DNA of 64,000 nucleotides from JAXGPX01 sp040766745 (GTDB lineage: Bacteria > Bacillota > Sulfobacillia > Fermentithermobacillales > Fermentithermobacillaceae): the NCBI GenBank assembly GCA_040766745.1, contig JAXGPX010000001.1:310001-374000 (forward strand). Direction: 5' to 3'. Below are positions 41,826-51,468 of the stretch, one piece after another; the stretch's first letter is position 1; the number at the start of each line of letters is the position of its first letter. A program made the translations under genes and the position numbers. The notes below the pieces were generated by a model, which ran no database searches, was not told where the DNA came from, and was given only the letters and a program-made list of their open reading frames with translations.

Positions 41826-41880
41826 ATTATACCATTCTGTCTCGACAGCCTTCTTGAGGAACGGCAAACGATGGTATAAT
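41826..41880. promoter_or_regulatory. Mirror-image -10 boxes between PBP1A and tyrS
   Basis: ATTATACCAT (41826-41835) and ATGGTATAAT (41871-41880) are exact inverted repeats, each holding a perfect -10 hexamer: TATAAT for tyrS on the + strand and TATAAT for the PBP gene on the - strand. For tyrS a -35 is TTCTTG (18-base spacer) or TTGAGG (15). The two promoters lie 35 bases apart and may share a regulator. Confidence 0.55.
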
Positions 41881-41910
41881 CTAACGAAAAGCCCAAGGAG
41901 GTGTAGCGCT

Positions 41911-43143
41911 TTGGGAAATCTAGAAGATACGGTTAATCGCCAGGTTGAGATTATGAGCCAGAGATCGGCCATGCTGGTGACTGAAGTTGAACTCAAAGCC
42001 AAACTTAAACAATCGCTTACGGAAAAGCGGCCCTTAAAGGTCAAACTGGGAGTGGACCCCAGTGCTCCTGATATTCATCTGGGCCACATGGTAGTTATGA
42101 GAAAACTCCGGGAGTTTCAGGAATTGGGCCATGAAGTGTATTTTGTTATCGGCGATTTCACAGGGATGATCGGGGATCCCAGCGGTAAATCCAAGACCAG
42201 GCGGCAGTTATCAAGAGAAGAGGTCGAGGCAAATGCCAGGACCTATACCGAACAGGCTACGCTTATTTTGGATCCTGAAAAAACCCATGTAGTGTTTAAT
42301 TCTTCCTGGTTGTCGCCTCTGACTTTCAGGGATTTGATCGGCCTTTCGTCAAAATTCACAGTAGCCCGGATGATTGAAAGGGATGATTTTAGCAAGCGCT
42401 ACACAGAAGGCCAGCCCATTGGGATTCACGAGTTCTTGTACCCCCTGGCCCAGGCTTACGATTCTGTTGCAATCGGAGCCGACGTAGAACTCGGCGGTAC
42501 TGACCAGACATTTAACCTCTTGGTGGGACGGGACATACAGCCGCAGTACGGGCAAGAGCCTCAGATTGCGCTTACAATGCCACTTTTGGTAGGAACTGAT
42601 GGCAAAGACAAGATGTCCAAGAGCCTTGGCAACTATATAGGAGTTACAGACCAGCCAAACGATATGTATGGTAAAGCAATGTCTGTCCCAGATGAGGTCA
42701 TGGGCGACTATTTTGAGCTGGTGCTTGCAGAAACTCCTGGTTTTGCTGAAACTCTGAGACAGGCCATTGCATCAGGCAAGCGCCATCCTATGGATGCAAA
42801 GAAAGAATTGGCCAGAAGGATTGTGGAAGAGTTCTACGGCCTTTCGGCAGCCAAATCTGCAGAAGAAAACTTTCTTAGGGTTTTTAGCCTGGACGCGCTC
42901 CCAGAGGAGATTGAAGTTGTAACCCTTACAGGAGTGGCTCCGGGAGAGTCTGTGGGCCTTGCCAAATTGCTTTCTATGTGCGGCCTTGCTCCTTCTTCAT
43001 CTGAAGCCAGGCGGCTGATAAAAAGTGGGGGAGTCAAGGTGAATGAGAATAAAATAGACGATGTCTCTTTTCTCATAAAGGTTGAAAACGGGATCTTGCT
43101 TCAGGTCGGGAAGAGGCGAATTTGCCGGATCAAAGTAGCCTAA
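41911..43143 (+). CDS. tyrS: Tyrosyl-tRNA synthetase
   Basis: 410 residues, class I: HIGH-like HLGHM (near residue 48), KMSKS and a C-terminal S4 RNA-binding domain (from about 345). The TTG at 41911 is chosen since AAGGAGGTG is spaced properly; the frame is open 31 codons further left but without a ribosome site. No T-box is seen in the short leader. Confidence 0.96.
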   Translation: MGNLEDTVNRQVEIMSQRSAMLVTEVELKAKLKQSLTEKRPLKVKLGVDPSAPDIHLGHMVVMRKLREFQELGHEVYFVIGDFTGMIGDPSGKSKTRRQLSREEVEANARTYTEQATLILDPEKTHVVFNSSWLSPLTFRDLIGLSSKFTVARMIERDDFSKRYTEGQPIGIHEFLYPLAQAYDSVAIGADVELGGTDQTFNLLVGRDIQPQYGQEPQIALTMPLLVGTDGKDKMSKSLGNYIGVTDQPNDMYGKAMSVPDEVMGDYFELVLAETPGFAETLRQAIASGKRHPMDAKKELARRIVEEFYGLSAAKSAEENFLRVFSLDALPEEIEVVTLTGVAPGESVGLAKLLSMCGLAPSSSEARRLIKSGGVKVNENKIDDVSFLIKVENGILLQVGKRRICRIKVA

Positions 43144-43201
43144 AAGTGGATTATTAGCTAGTTTTCCGGTGTTTCGCGAACGTTAGCCCGGATACCGGCA
43201 T

Positions 43202-43244
43202 AATAATGAGAAGCTACTTCTTTTTGGGGGAGCTTCTCATTATT
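43202..43244 (+). promoter_or_regulatory. Perfect hairpin before yunB
   Basis: AATAATGAGAAGCT (43202-43215) is perfectly complementary to AGCTTCTCATTATT (43231-43244), with a 15-base loop that contains the purine-rich GGGGG. The loop can serve as ribosome site for a TTG at 43245, so the hairpin may control yunB translation. Confidence 0.5.
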
Positions 43245-43895
43245 TTGAAGAAGAGGTTTCTGAACAGCAAAAGGCCTATTAAGAAGCCCCTGATTGTCTG
43301 CCTGGGGCTAGGCCTTTTGCTTGCCTGGGCTTTTATGGCTTTGGAAAGAAGCATTATTCCAACTTTGATAGCAATTTCAGAGTCCCGGGTCGCAGCAATT
43401 GCCAACGAAGCCATTATTGATGCAGTAAACGGCCACATTGACACTCTTCTTTCAGGTAAGAAACTCCTGGACTTTCACGTTGGCGACGGAGGCCAGCTTC
43501 TGTACGTACAGACCAACACTGCCAACTTAAATGAGATTCAAGCCGAATCTCTGTCGGTGCTCCAAGAGGCTATAGCCGATCTCAAGGGGTTTCATATTTA
43601 TGTCCCTCTTGGGCAGGCCTTTGGTTCGAGTATTCTTGCATCTGTAGGCCCTAACGTGAAGGTCACATTATTTCCATACGGTTATGTTAATGTCAAGGTT
43701 TTGGACAGTTTTGAGGTTACAGGGATCAACCAGATAAAGTATGACATCACCTTGCGTGTGACGTACACAATACAGGTGGTTATTCCGCTTATTTCTTCCA
43801 GAACCCAGGTTTCAACCGATATTCCCCTTGCCACTGTACTCATACCAGGCAAAGTACCTGATACTTACCTGACTATTCCATATCCTACCCCCTGA
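43245..43895 (+). CDS. yunB: Sporulation protein YunB
   Basis: 216 residues from TTG 43245 (229 from ATG 43206, which lies in the left arm of a hairpin). N-terminal basic residues, one TM segment (LIVCLGLGLLLAWAFMAL), then the YunB domain: AISESRVAAIANEAI, LGQAFGSSILASVGP and INQIKYDITLRVTYTIQVVIPL. Sporulation-linked family with unknown mechanism. Located between tyrS and nadE. Confidence 0.88.
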   Translation: MKKRFLNSKRPIKKPLIVCLGLGLLLAWAFMALERSIIPTLIAISESRVAAIANEAIIDAVNGHIDTLLSGKKLLDFHVGDGGQLLYVQTNTANLNEIQAESLSVLQEAIADLKGFHIYVPLGQAFGSSILASVGPNVKVTLFPYGYVNVKVLDSFEVTGINQIKYDITLRVTYTIQVVIPLISSRTQVSTDIPLATVLIPGKVPDTYLTIPYPTP

Positions 43896-43971
43896 TCTTC
43901 TTGGAACCCTTCACAAATACGTCCCATCTGGAGGATAATGTTGGTGTAGGACTGCCCTGGAGGTGTTACAG

Positions 43972-44715
43972 TTGAGAAACATCCAGGAAATGGCCGGCTA
44001 TATTGTCGACTGGATGAAGCAAGTTAGTCTTTTGGCAGGAGCAAAAGGCGGAGTTTTCGGAGTATCCGGCGGAATAGACTCAGCGTTAGTAGTTGCCTTG
44101 GCCAAAGAGGCATGGAACGAAAACTGTCTTGGGTTAGTGTTGCCGTGCGGCTTCCAAAACACCGATGTTGATGACGCCATCGATGTACTTTGCCATTTTG
44201 GCTGCAAGTACGAGGTTTTGGATCTTACTCCTGTTTTTGAAGCATTCACAAAGATATTGCCTGAAGGCCAGGGTGATTCACCTTTGCACCAGGCTAATTT
44301 GAAACCAAGGCTCAGAATGGCTGCGCTTTACTACTATGCCAGCCAGATGAACTATATTGTAGTTGGCACAACAAACAAATCTGAGCGGTTTGTTGGCTAT
44401 TTCACAAAGCATGGTGACGGAGGCGTTGATATCCAACCCCTAGGTGACCTTACAAAGGCTGAAGTTAAGGCGCTTTCCAGGTATCTTGGCGTTCCTGAAA
44501 GAATTGTGGAAAAAGTGCCTTCCGGCGGTTTATGGGAGGGGCAAACCGACGAGAAGGAAATGGGTATTACCTATAAAGACTTGGATGGTTATCTTATGGG
44601 AGAAAAAATACCAGAAGAAGCAAGGGCAAGGATTTTGCAGATGCACAAACGAAGTGAGCACAAAAGGGCCCTTCCCCCGATCCCGTATTTGGGTACAGGT
44701 TTTAAGGAGGAATGA
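43972..44715 (+). CDS. nadE: NAD+ synthetase, ammonia-dependent type
   Basis: 247 residues, no glutaminase domain, so it should use ammonia (or an unlinked glutaminase). The ATP-pyrophosphatase P-loop GVSGGIDSA, NYIVVGTTNKSERFVGYFTKHGDGG and the C-terminal PSGGLWEGQTDE are family motifs. Makes NAD+ from nicotinic acid adenine dinucleotide. TTG at 43972 has GGAGGTG 8 bases upstream; an upstream GTG does not. Confidence 0.94.
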   Translation: MRNIQEMAGYIVDWMKQVSLLAGAKGGVFGVSGGIDSALVVALAKEAWNENCLGLVLPCGFQNTDVDDAIDVLCHFGCKYEVLDLTPVFEAFTKILPEGQGDSPLHQANLKPRLRMAALYYYASQMNYIVVGTTNKSERFVGYFTKHGDGGVDIQPLGDLTKAEVKALSRYLGVPERIVEKVPSGGLWEGQTDEKEMGITYKDLDGYLMGEKIPEEARARILQMHKRSEHKRALPPIPYLGTGFKEE

Positions 44716-44718
44716 GTT

Positions 44719-45465
44719 TTGTCAGGGCATTCGAAATGGGCAAACATTAAACGGAAAAAGGCAAAAGTAGACGCACAGAGGTCTAATATTATTTCTAAGG
44801 CTTTAAGAGATGTGATGCTTGCTGCAAGGCACGGCGGCGGCAACCCGGATACTAACTTCAGGCTTAAGATGGCCATAGACAAGGCCAAGCAAGCAAATGT
44901 TCCAATGGACAGCATTAACCGGTCTGTTAAAAGAGGGATAGGGGACGTGGAAGGCGGCCAAATCGAAGAAATCACATATGAAGGATATGGGCCAGGCGGC
45001 GTTGCCGTTCTTGCAGAAGCGGCTACAGACAATCGTAACCGTACAGCCTCGGAGATCAGGCATATATTCTCAAAGCACGGTGGTAAGCTGGCTGAAATCG
45101 GAGCTGTTGCATGGATGTTTGATCAGCGTGGCTACATCGAAATTGGACGTAGCGGCCTAACCGAAGAAGAGGCTTTGGAAATGTGCATCGAAGCCGGGGC
45201 TCTCGACATGCAAACCGGGGAAGATGTCTTCGAGGTATATTCAGATCCGGCCGAGCTTGAGCAGGTAAAGATAAGGCTTGAGGAAGCCGGTGCTGATGTG
45301 CAGACGGCTGAACTGACTATGCTGCCTAAGACATACGTTAATCTTGACGGCGACGACGCAGCCAAGATGCTTACTCTCTTTGATTTGCTTGAGTCTCATG
45401 ATGATGTCTCAAGAGTTTATGCTAACTTCGATATTCCCGAGGACATATTGGACCAGAATGCATAG
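44719..45465 (+). CDS. yebC: YebC/PmpR family protein
   Basis: 248 residues, full length: MSGHSKWANIKRKKAKVDAQR, DKAKQANVPMDSINRSVKRG, YEGYGPGGVAV and GKLAEIGAVAWMF. Members are translation-associated (help at proline stretches) or transcription regulators. TTG start after AAGGAGG; three bases after nadE. Confidence 0.96.
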   Translation: MSGHSKWANIKRKKAKVDAQRSNIISKALRDVMLAARHGGGNPDTNFRLKMAIDKAKQANVPMDSINRSVKRGIGDVEGGQIEEITYEGYGPGGVAVLAEAATDNRNRTASEIRHIFSKHGGKLAEIGAVAWMFDQRGYIEIGRSGLTEEEALEMCIEAGALDMQTGEDVFEVYSDPAELEQVKIRLEEAGADVQTAELTMLPKTYVNLDGDDAAKMLTLFDLLESHDDVSRVYANFDIPEDILDQNA

Positions 45466-45523
45466 AAAACAGTGAATATCCCCCTCTTTCCAGGGAAATC
45501 CTAAATTTGCCTGGAGGGAGGGA

Positions 45524-46084
45524 ATGATGAAAGAAAATAACCGGTATTCCAGAAAACAGTTGGCCTTGATTGGGCTTATGTTAGTTGCCCTTGGCGGAGG
45601 TGCATTTTTCGGAAGACCGCTATGGCAACGATTGATATTTCATGGGGCGGGCAATCACGACTCTCGGGTTTCTTCAGTGCGAGTCACTTATATCACCAGG
45701 TATCAGAAGTGCGACGATACCAGCGCAGTAAGTGAGGACATAGACCAGGGTGGGCTTGAGTCTTTCCTGGCCTCTTTGTCTGAAGACTGGAATGCAATGG
45801 GCGAAAGTTCGGAAACAGTTCAACTGCTGAAGGTTGTTAACGACTGGTGCCCAAACCACAAGAATTATCGTTTGATCAAGATTCAGGGTGGAAACGTAAG
45901 GGTTTTTAGAGGCCAGAGCGCCGACGAACGCCATATTGTCTACGACTTGAAAGCACTGACAGAATCATCGATTATCCATCAGGAAACTCAGGATAAGCTC
46001 AGGCTTGGAGTTGTGCTGTTTGACGAAGACCCAGGGAATCTTGATACCTTGGTCAAGTCATACCTGGAAGGAATCACAGATTGA
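45524..46084 (+). CDS. bofC: BofC-like intercompartment signalling factor
   Basis: 186 residues with a TM/signal segment (LALIGLMLVALGGGAF) near the N-terminus. It has BofC features: VNDWCPNHKNYRLIKIQGGNVRVFRG and a C-terminal domain ending VKSYLEGITD. BofC keeps the sigma-K processing peptidase under control in Bacillus spores. Located before ruv genes, as in B. subtilis. GGAGGG precedes the ATG. Confidence 0.8.
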   Translation: MMKENNRYSRKQLALIGLMLVALGGGAFFGRPLWQRLIFHGAGNHDSRVSSVRVTYITRYQKCDDTSAVSEDIDQGGLESFLASLSEDWNAMGESSETVQLLKVVNDWCPNHKNYRLIKIQGGNVRVFRGQSADERHIVYDLKALTESSIIHQETQDKLRLGVVLFDEDPGNLDTLVKSYLEGITD

Positions 46085-46089
46085 GCCGT

Positions 46090-46103
46090 CGAACCCCTAT
46101 TCG
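46090..46103. promoter_or_regulatory. Possible LexA box before ruvC
   Basis: CGAACCCCTATTCG differs from CGAAC-N4-GTTCG at one base. It lies 12 bases before ruvC, overlapping the bofC end and a small hairpin. ruv genes are often LexA-controlled, which supports it; the position is too close to the start to be a standard operator. Confidence 0.35.
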
Positions 46104-46114
46104 GGGGTATTATC

Positions 46115-46642
46115 ATGCGTATTCTGGGAATCGATCCCGGTATCGAGAGGACAGGCTGGGGTATTGTTGACTCAAAGGGCCAGAATTTTACCCCGGTCGA
46201 TTATGGTTGCATAGTTACAAGTAAGGATCAGGGCCTCCCGGCTAGGCTTTTGTTGATCTATGAGAGCCTGACTTCACTGGCAGACAAGTATTCCCCTGAT
46301 TTGATGGCAGTAGAGGAGCTGTTTTTTGCCAAGAACGCCAAGACAGCTATTGCAGTTGGACACGGCAGAGGTGTTTGCTTGCTGGTTGGTGGTATGCGGA
46401 ACATTCCATTGGAAGAAGTAACCCCATTGCAGGTAAAATCGTCTATAGTAGGTTATGGCAGCGCAACCAAGGAACAGGTAGGCGTTATGATCAAGAGTAT
46501 CCTTGGCCTGTCACGGACCCCAAGGCCTGACGATGTATGCGATGCCCTGGCTGTAGCTGTATCGGCAGGGATCAAAAGGTCATTCAGGGCAGTGGTTGCA
46601 CGCAGCCTTAAAACACCGGCAGAAAAGGAAAAGCGTAGATGA
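46115..46642 (+). CDS. ruvC: Holliday junction resolvase RuvC
   Basis: 175 residues: MRILGIDPGIERTGWG (first catalytic Asp), VEELFFAKNAKTAIAVGHGRG and a C-terminal PDDVCDALAVAV with the catalytic Asp pair. Cuts Holliday junctions with RuvAB. First gene of the ruvCAB group; its end overlaps ruvA. Confidence 0.95.
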   Translation: MRILGIDPGIERTGWGIVDSKGQNFTPVDYGCIVTSKDQGLPARLLLIYESLTSLADKYSPDLMAVEELFFAKNAKTAIAVGHGRGVCLLVGGMRNIPLEEVTPLQVKSSIVGYGSATKEQVGVMIKSILGLSRTPRPDDVCDALAVAVSAGIKRSFRAVVARSLKTPAEKEKRR

Positions 46643-47226
46643 TATCAGAACTCAAGGGCCATGTGGCATCAAAAGGCAAAGACAGCGTAACTATCCTGGT
46701 AGGCGGCATAGGTTTTGAGGTAAACGTGCCTTCAGGCCTATGGAACAGCCTGCCGGTAAATCAAGAGGTTCACTTGCATACCCGGCTGCTGGTCCGCGAT
46801 GATGGATGGCATCTATACGGGTTCAAGAATCTTGAGGACCGTGCCCTTTTTGACATGCTCTTAACGGTTCGGGGCGTCGGGCCCAGAACAGCAGTAGGTG
46901 TTCTTTCATCTTTACCGGTACAGGAGTTCTACAAGGCTGTTTTGTCCAAGGACGAACAAGTCTTAACCCGGCTTCCCGGTATAGGAAAGAAAACTGCCGG
47001 AAGGATAATTGTCGAACTCAGAGATAAAATCGGGCTGCCTAAGGATAAATCCAACCCGGTTGTTGGACAACCTGGTATTATTGATGAAGCAGCCGATGCT
47101 TTGTTAGCCCTTGGGTACACAAAGCAAGAAGCTGATGCTGCGCTTTTGCGCGCAAGTGAGTCGGTTTCTTCCAATGACCTTGAAACGCTGCTTCGGGAGG
47201 CTTTGAAGTATCTTGCCAGATTCTAG
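46639..47226 (+). CDS. ruvA: Holliday junction branch migration protein RuvA
   Basis: 195 residues with OB domain ([19 protein letters not shown]), HhH motifs ([30 protein letters not shown]) and C-terminal domain III ([20 protein letters not shown]). Overlaps ruvC by 4 bases and ruvB by 14. Confidence 0.96.
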   Translation: MISELKGHVASKGKDSVTILVGGIGFEVNVPSGLWNSLPVNQEVHLHTRLLVRDDGWHLYGFKNLEDRALFDMLLTVRGVGPRTAVGVLSSLPVQEFYKAVLSKDEQVLTRLPGIGKKTAGRIIVELRDKIGLPKDKSNPVVGQPGIIDEAADALLALGYTKQEADAALLRASESVSSNDLETLLREALKYLARF

Positions 47227-48241
47227 AGAAATAATATCAAGACAGGCTACACCTGAAGATGAAATAGCAGAAGTATCTCTAAGGCCGCTAAGCCTTGTAG
47301 AATACATAGGGCAGGAGAGAATCAAGGAAAACCTGGCTGTATATATTGAAGCGGCCAGGCAGCGGCAAGATGCTGTTGACCATGTCTTGCTGTCAGGCCC
47401 GCCGGGACTGGGCAAAACCACTCTTGCCCACATAATCGCAAATGAGCTCGGAGTAGGGATTAGGGTTACGTCAGGCCCGGCAATAGAGCGTTCAGGTGAT
47501 CTTGTGGCCATTCTAACCAGCCTGGAAGACAGGGATGTATTGTTTATTGATGAGATCCATAGATTGAACCATCAAGCTGAAGAAGCATTGTACCCGGCTA
47601 TGGAGGACTTCAGTTTTGATTGGATTGCCGGAAAAGGGCCTGCTGCAAGGACTTACCGTCTCAAACTCCCTAGATTTACCCTGATAGCCGCTACCACCCG
47701 GAGTGGCCTTCTTACGTCGCCTTTGCGTGACAGATTTGGGATTGCATTCCGCCTGGAGTTTTACACTGATTCTGAACTACTTGAGGTGGTCTCACGATCA
47801 GCAAGGATACTGGGGGTTTCCGTAGACAGTGAAGGGGCAATGGAAATTGCAAGGAGGTCAAGGGGCACTCCCAGGATTGCAAATAGGCTGCTTAGAAGGG
47901 TTCGCGATTATGCTCAGGTAAAGGGAGACGGGCGGATCGATATGCAGGCAGCAATGGAGTCACTTGCACTTTTGGATATAGACTCCTACGGCCTTGACGG
48001 GTTGGACCGTATGATTCTTTCGGCTATAATCAACAACTACGGTGGAGGGCCTGTTGGGCTATCTACTCTGGCTGCTTGCTTAAGCGAAGATCCCGGTACT
48101 CTGGAAGACGTTTATGAGCCATACTTGTTGCAGATGGGGTTCTTGGAGAGGACGCCTAGGGGAAGGGTGGCTACCCAAAAGGCTATTGAGTACATAGTCG
48201 GCAACGCGGCTAACAGAAAGGGGCTTTTTGAGGACCTTTGA
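47213..48241 (+). CDS. ruvB: Holliday junction branch migration ATPase RuvB
   Basis: 342 residues. AAA+ motor with Walker [10 protein letters not shown], Walker [11 protein letters not shown], sensor/arginine region ([35 protein letters not shown]) and the C-terminal winged helix ([12 protein letters not shown]). TTG start inside ruvA. Next gene begins at its stop. Confidence 0.97.
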   Translation: MPDSREIISRQATPEDEIAEVSLRPLSLVEYIGQERIKENLAVYIEAARQRQDAVDHVLLSGPPGLGKTTLAHIIANELGVGIRVTSGPAIERSGDLVAILTSLEDRDVLFIDEIHRLNHQAEEALYPAMEDFSFDWIAGKGPAARTYRLKLPRFTLIAATTRSGLLTSPLRDRFGIAFRLEFYTDSELLEVVSRSARILGVSVDSEGAMEIARRSRGTPRIANRLLRRVRDYAQVKGDGRIDMQAAMESLALLDIDSYGLDGLDRMILSAIINNYGGGPVGLSTLAACLSEDPGTLEDVYEPYLLQMGFLERTPRGRVATQKAIEYIVGNAANRKGLFEDL

Positions 48242-48780
48242 GACTGCTTCTCCATTCGTGTTGTGGGCCGTGCACAACTTACCCGTTCCACTTCTTCCGG
48301 TCACAGGGGTTTTCAGTGGATGGGTTGTACTTCAACCCAAACATATACCCTGCTGAAGAGGAAGAAAAGCGGTGGCATACTTACGCCGGGTGGGCAGAAG
48401 AGAATAACCTCAGTGCCAGGCGTATACTGGTTCCCCACCAGGAATGGCTTGCGGCTGTTTCGGAAGATTTAGAGAAGCCGCGGCGCTGTGAAATATGTTA
48501 CTACATAAGGCTTAAGAAGGCAGCATCACTGGCTAAAGATGAAGGGTATGACGCTTTCTCTACCACTTTACTGGTAAGCCCTTATCAATATCATGAGGGT
48601 ATCCTCAACACTATGGAGAGAGTCTCTGGTGAATATGGGATACCTTTTGTCTACAGAGACCTAAGGCGCGGATACTTTCGGTCGCGGCAGATGGCCAGAG
48701 GAAACCATATGTACATGCAGAAGTATTGTGGATGCGAATTTAGCATGGGAGGTGACCAGTTAGGTGCTAGGCTTAGGTGA
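48238..48780 (+). CDS. queH: Epoxyqueuosine reductase QueH
   Basis: 180 residues: CCGPCTTYP near the N-terminus, FNPNIYP, the CEICYYIRL pair and QKYCGCEFS: these Cys groups bind an iron-sulfur cluster and a second metal in QueH, a QueG replacement. It carries out the last step of queuosine synthesis; queA and tgt are 2-3 kb downstream in the same run. TTG start overlaps the ruvB stop. Confidence 0.92.
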   Translation: MRLLLHSCCGPCTTYPFHFFRSQGFSVDGLYFNPNIYPAEEEEKRWHTYAGWAEENNLSARRILVPHQEWLAAVSEDLEKPRRCEICYYIRLKKAASLAKDEGYDAFSTTLLVSPYQYHEGILNTMERVSGEYGIPFVYRDLRRGYFRSRQMARGNHMYMQKYCGCEFSMGGDQLGARLR

Positions 48781-48988
48781 ATTGGGCCGCTTGCTGATTA
48801 TTGCAGGGGCGTTTTTGGCGCTGCTTGGGGCGTTGTTTGTGTTAGGCGGGAGGTTTTTCAACCTTGGCAGGTTGCCTGGAGACATTGTCATCAGGCGAGA
48901 CAATTTTACGTTTTACTTTCCCCTGGCTACGTCCATCCTGTTAAGCCTGGGCCTTTCAATTCTACTATGGCTGATAAGAAAACGCTGA
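48764..48988 (+). CDS. DUF2905 family membrane protein
   Basis: 74 residues with two TM helices (LLIIAGAFLALLGALF, SILLSLGLSILLWLI) separated by the family core GRLPGDIVIRR and FYFPLATS. Overlaps queH by 17 bases and the next gene by 22. This family usually sits between ruvB and spoIID-like genes. Function unknown. Confidence 0.88.
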   Translation: MLGLGELGRLLIIAGAFLALLGALFVLGGRFFNLGRLPGDIVIRRDNFTFYFPLATSILLSLGLSILLWLIRKR

Positions 48989-50403
48989 AAAAGGCAATTG
49001 TTCTAGGTGTTGTAGTTTCTCTTACGGCAATTGCCGGGATCTTCGCTCCAGCCCACCGGGTTGGTGCTCAAGAGCCAGGCATTGCTTCAGGGGTTGAACC
49101 TGAAATTTTGGTGGGGCTCACCAGGTGTTCATCACTCTCCCTTGGAGTTTCCGGCGATTACAAAGTCTCTATGCCAGATAGCCATGACTTTCAAGCCTCG
49201 GGTCAAGACAAGGTTGTTCTAGAGGCCAGGGAGGGTAAGATTGTCCTCAGTGCCTCATCAACTGCCGGCACTGCATGGAATGCTCAAACATTAGGCCCTG
49301 TTCTGATTGCCCCCTCTTCGGAAACTGATGCTTTTTTCAGCATATTGGCTCATACGAACTCAGATGCGAATCTCACCGGTAGATCTTACAGGGGAAGCGC
49401 AGTTGTCATACAAGAAGGCGGAAGTCTCTTTGTTGCGAATCTTCTTGATATTGAAAAGTACCTGTGGTCAGTTGTGTCTTGTGAGATCCCAAGCGGCTGG
49501 CCCGTTGAGGCCCTGAAAGCGCAGGCAGTAGCCTCGCGGACATATGCGCTTTACAAGGCCTGCCCACCTAACGGTTCTACCCCTGTTTCCAATAGGGCAC
49601 TTCTTCAAACACGTAGTTTGGCTTCAGGTGACATCAAGATATGGGCAACTGACCAGATCTACAGGGGAAAAGCATACGAAGACCCAAGGGCGATTGAATC
49701 CTGTATTTTGACAAAGGGGCAAATATTGACTTACCAGAAGCTGCCTGTAGGTGCGTATTTTCACGCTGATGCAGCCGGCATGACAGAGGACTCCAGGTTT
49801 GTGTGGGGAGGGGCCATACCATACCTGACAGGAGTGGAAGAGGTTCCCCACTCATCCCCGTATTCCCAGTGGGAAATATCTTTTGATGCAGATACGGTAA
49901 CACACAAAATGGCACAGGCCGGCCTGGCAGGGCCGGTTGACATGATTACAGGGCTCGAGCCAGGAGTATCAGGCAGGTGGTTTGGAGTTAATTTGAGTTC
50001 AGCCAATGGAGACCTAAGAGTGAAGGGTAATGAGTTTAGGTTAATCATGGATTTGAGGAGCCTCTGGTTTTCTGTATTCCGTCATGGTGGCAATCAGGAG
50101 ACTCGGGGATGCCTTAACCCCGGTCTCCCGGTATCAGTTGACAATGGAAGCAGTATACAGTCAGTGGATTTAGGGGGCTGCACGATAGTTGGAGACGGGG
50201 CCGGTGCCATTGCATCAAATGGCGCGTTTGTTGTTTCACCTGGCCATGATGGGCCCCTTACTTTCTTGTTTCATGGACGTGGTTGGGGGCACGGAGTAGG
50301 GATGTCTCAGTGGGGAGCCAGGGCAATGGCTGGCCAAGGTGCAGATTTCAGCCAGATACTGATGTACTATTATCCTGCAACTAATATTGAACTATGGTGG
50401 TAG
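48967..50403 (+). CDS. SpoIID/LytB-domain protein
   Basis: 478 residues: signal peptide (AIVLGVVVSLTAIAGIFAPA) and a SpoIID domain from about residue 155 (YLWSVVSCEIPSGWPVEALKAQAVASRTYAL) with the ending GHGVGMSQWGARAMA. SpoIID cleaves denuded glycan strands in septal peptidoglycan during engulfment. The protein is longer than SpoIID of B. subtilis, with an N-terminal beta-rich extension, so it may be a SpoIID paralogue of this lineage. Starts inside DUF2905. Confidence 0.9.
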   Translation: MADKKTLKKAIVLGVVVSLTAIAGIFAPAHRVGAQEPGIASGVEPEILVGLTRCSSLSLGVSGDYKVSMPDSHDFQASGQDKVVLEAREGKIVLSASSTAGTAWNAQTLGPVLIAPSSETDAFFSILAHTNSDANLTGRSYRGSAVVIQEGGSLFVANLLDIEKYLWSVVSCEIPSGWPVEALKAQAVASRTYALYKACPPNGSTPVSNRALLQTRSLASGDIKIWATDQIYRGKAYEDPRAIESCILTKGQILTYQKLPVGAYFHADAAGMTEDSRFVWGGAIPYLTGVEEVPHSSPYSQWEISFDADTVTHKMAQAGLAGPVDMITGLEPGVSGRWFGVNLSSANGDLRVKGNEFRLIMDLRSLWFSVFRHGGNQETRGCLNPGLPVSVDNGSSIQSVDLGGCTIVGDGAGAIASNGAFVVSPGHDGPLTFLFHGRGWGHGVGMSQWGARAMAGQGADFSQILMYYYPATNIELWW

Positions 50404-50413
50404 CATAATCACA

Positions 50414-51445
50414 ATGAAGACCCAGGAATTCGATTATTTTCTTCCAGAGGAGTTAATAGCACAGACTCCTATACCTGACCGGGATAAGTCACGGCTCTTG
50501 GTGGTTGATAGGAAACAAGGCAGCCTGAGCCACAGATCCTTTGCAGATATTCTAAGTTATGTCGAGCCAGGCGATGTACTTGTAGTCAACAATACGCGAG
50601 TCATACCTGCTAGGTTGTTTGGGCGTCGAAAGTCAGGAGGGAAAGTGGAGATTCTTCTACTAAACCCTGTAGGCACTGACTTGTGGGAATGCCTGGTCAA
50701 GCCGGGGAATAAGGCTAGGCCCGGAGAGCAGATTTTCGTTGGCGAATCCGGAGACCCTGAAATCACAGGCACTGTCCAGGAAAGGACTTCCTTTGGGGGA
50801 AGGCTGGTAAAGTTCAGTTACAAAGGCAATTGGAACGACGTGCTGGACCGTGTAGGGAACGTTCCGTTGCCGCCGTATATAAAGGCGCCGCTCAAAGATC
50901 CTGAAAGGTACCAGACTGTCTATGCCAGGATACCCGGTTCGGCAGCAGCTCCAACTGCAGGGCTTCACTTCACGACTGAACTCATGAATACCATTTCAGC
51001 AAAAGGAGTAGTTGTGGTGCCCGTAACACTGAACGTGGGGCTTGGGACTTTCAGGCCGGTTACAGAAGAGACTGTTGAACAGCACCAGATGCACAGAGAG
51101 TATTTCGAAATAAGCGAAGACACCGCTTCTGTAGTTAATCAGGCCAAGACTTCGGGGCATAGAGTCTTTGCCATAGGCACCACAGCAGTTAGGGCACTTG
51201 AAAGCTCGTGTGAAAAGGGTGGCTTGATCAAGCCATACAAAGGAGACACTGATATTTTCATCTACCCAGGGTACCGGTTCAAAGTTGTAGATTGTCTGAT
51301 AACTAATTTTCACCTTCCAAAGTCTACGTTGCTTATGCTGGTTAGCGCATTTGCAGGCAAAGATCTGATCTCGGAGGCTTACCGTGAGGCCATAAGGGAA
51401 AGATACAGATTCTTTTCCTTTGGAGATGCAATGCTCATATTGTAA
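50414..51445 (+). CDS. queA: S-adenosylmethionine:tRNA ribosyltransferase-isomerase
   Basis: 343 residues, full length: FDYFLPEELIAQTPIPDRDKSRLLV, NNTRVIPARLFGRRKSGG, AAPTAGLHFTTEL and FHLPKSTLLMLVSAFAG. Adds the epoxycyclopentane ring in queuosine synthesis. ATG 50414 is preferred to TTG 50387 because it begins at the normal N-terminus. Confidence 0.96.
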   Translation: MKTQEFDYFLPEELIAQTPIPDRDKSRLLVVDRKQGSLSHRSFADILSYVEPGDVLVVNNTRVIPARLFGRRKSGGKVEILLLNPVGTDLWECLVKPGNKARPGEQIFVGESGDPEITGTVQERTSFGGRLVKFSYKGNWNDVLDRVGNVPLPPYIKAPLKDPERYQTVYARIPGSAAAPTAGLHFTTELMNTISAKGVVVVPVTLNVGLGTFRPVTEETVEQHQMHREYFEISEDTASVVNQAKTSGHRVFAIGTTAVRALESSCEKGGLIKPYKGDTDIFIYPGYRFKVVDCLITNFHLPKSTLLMLVSAFAGKDLISEAYREAIRERYRFFSFGDAMLIL

Positions 51446-51468
51446 GTACATAAAGAGAGGGACGAATC

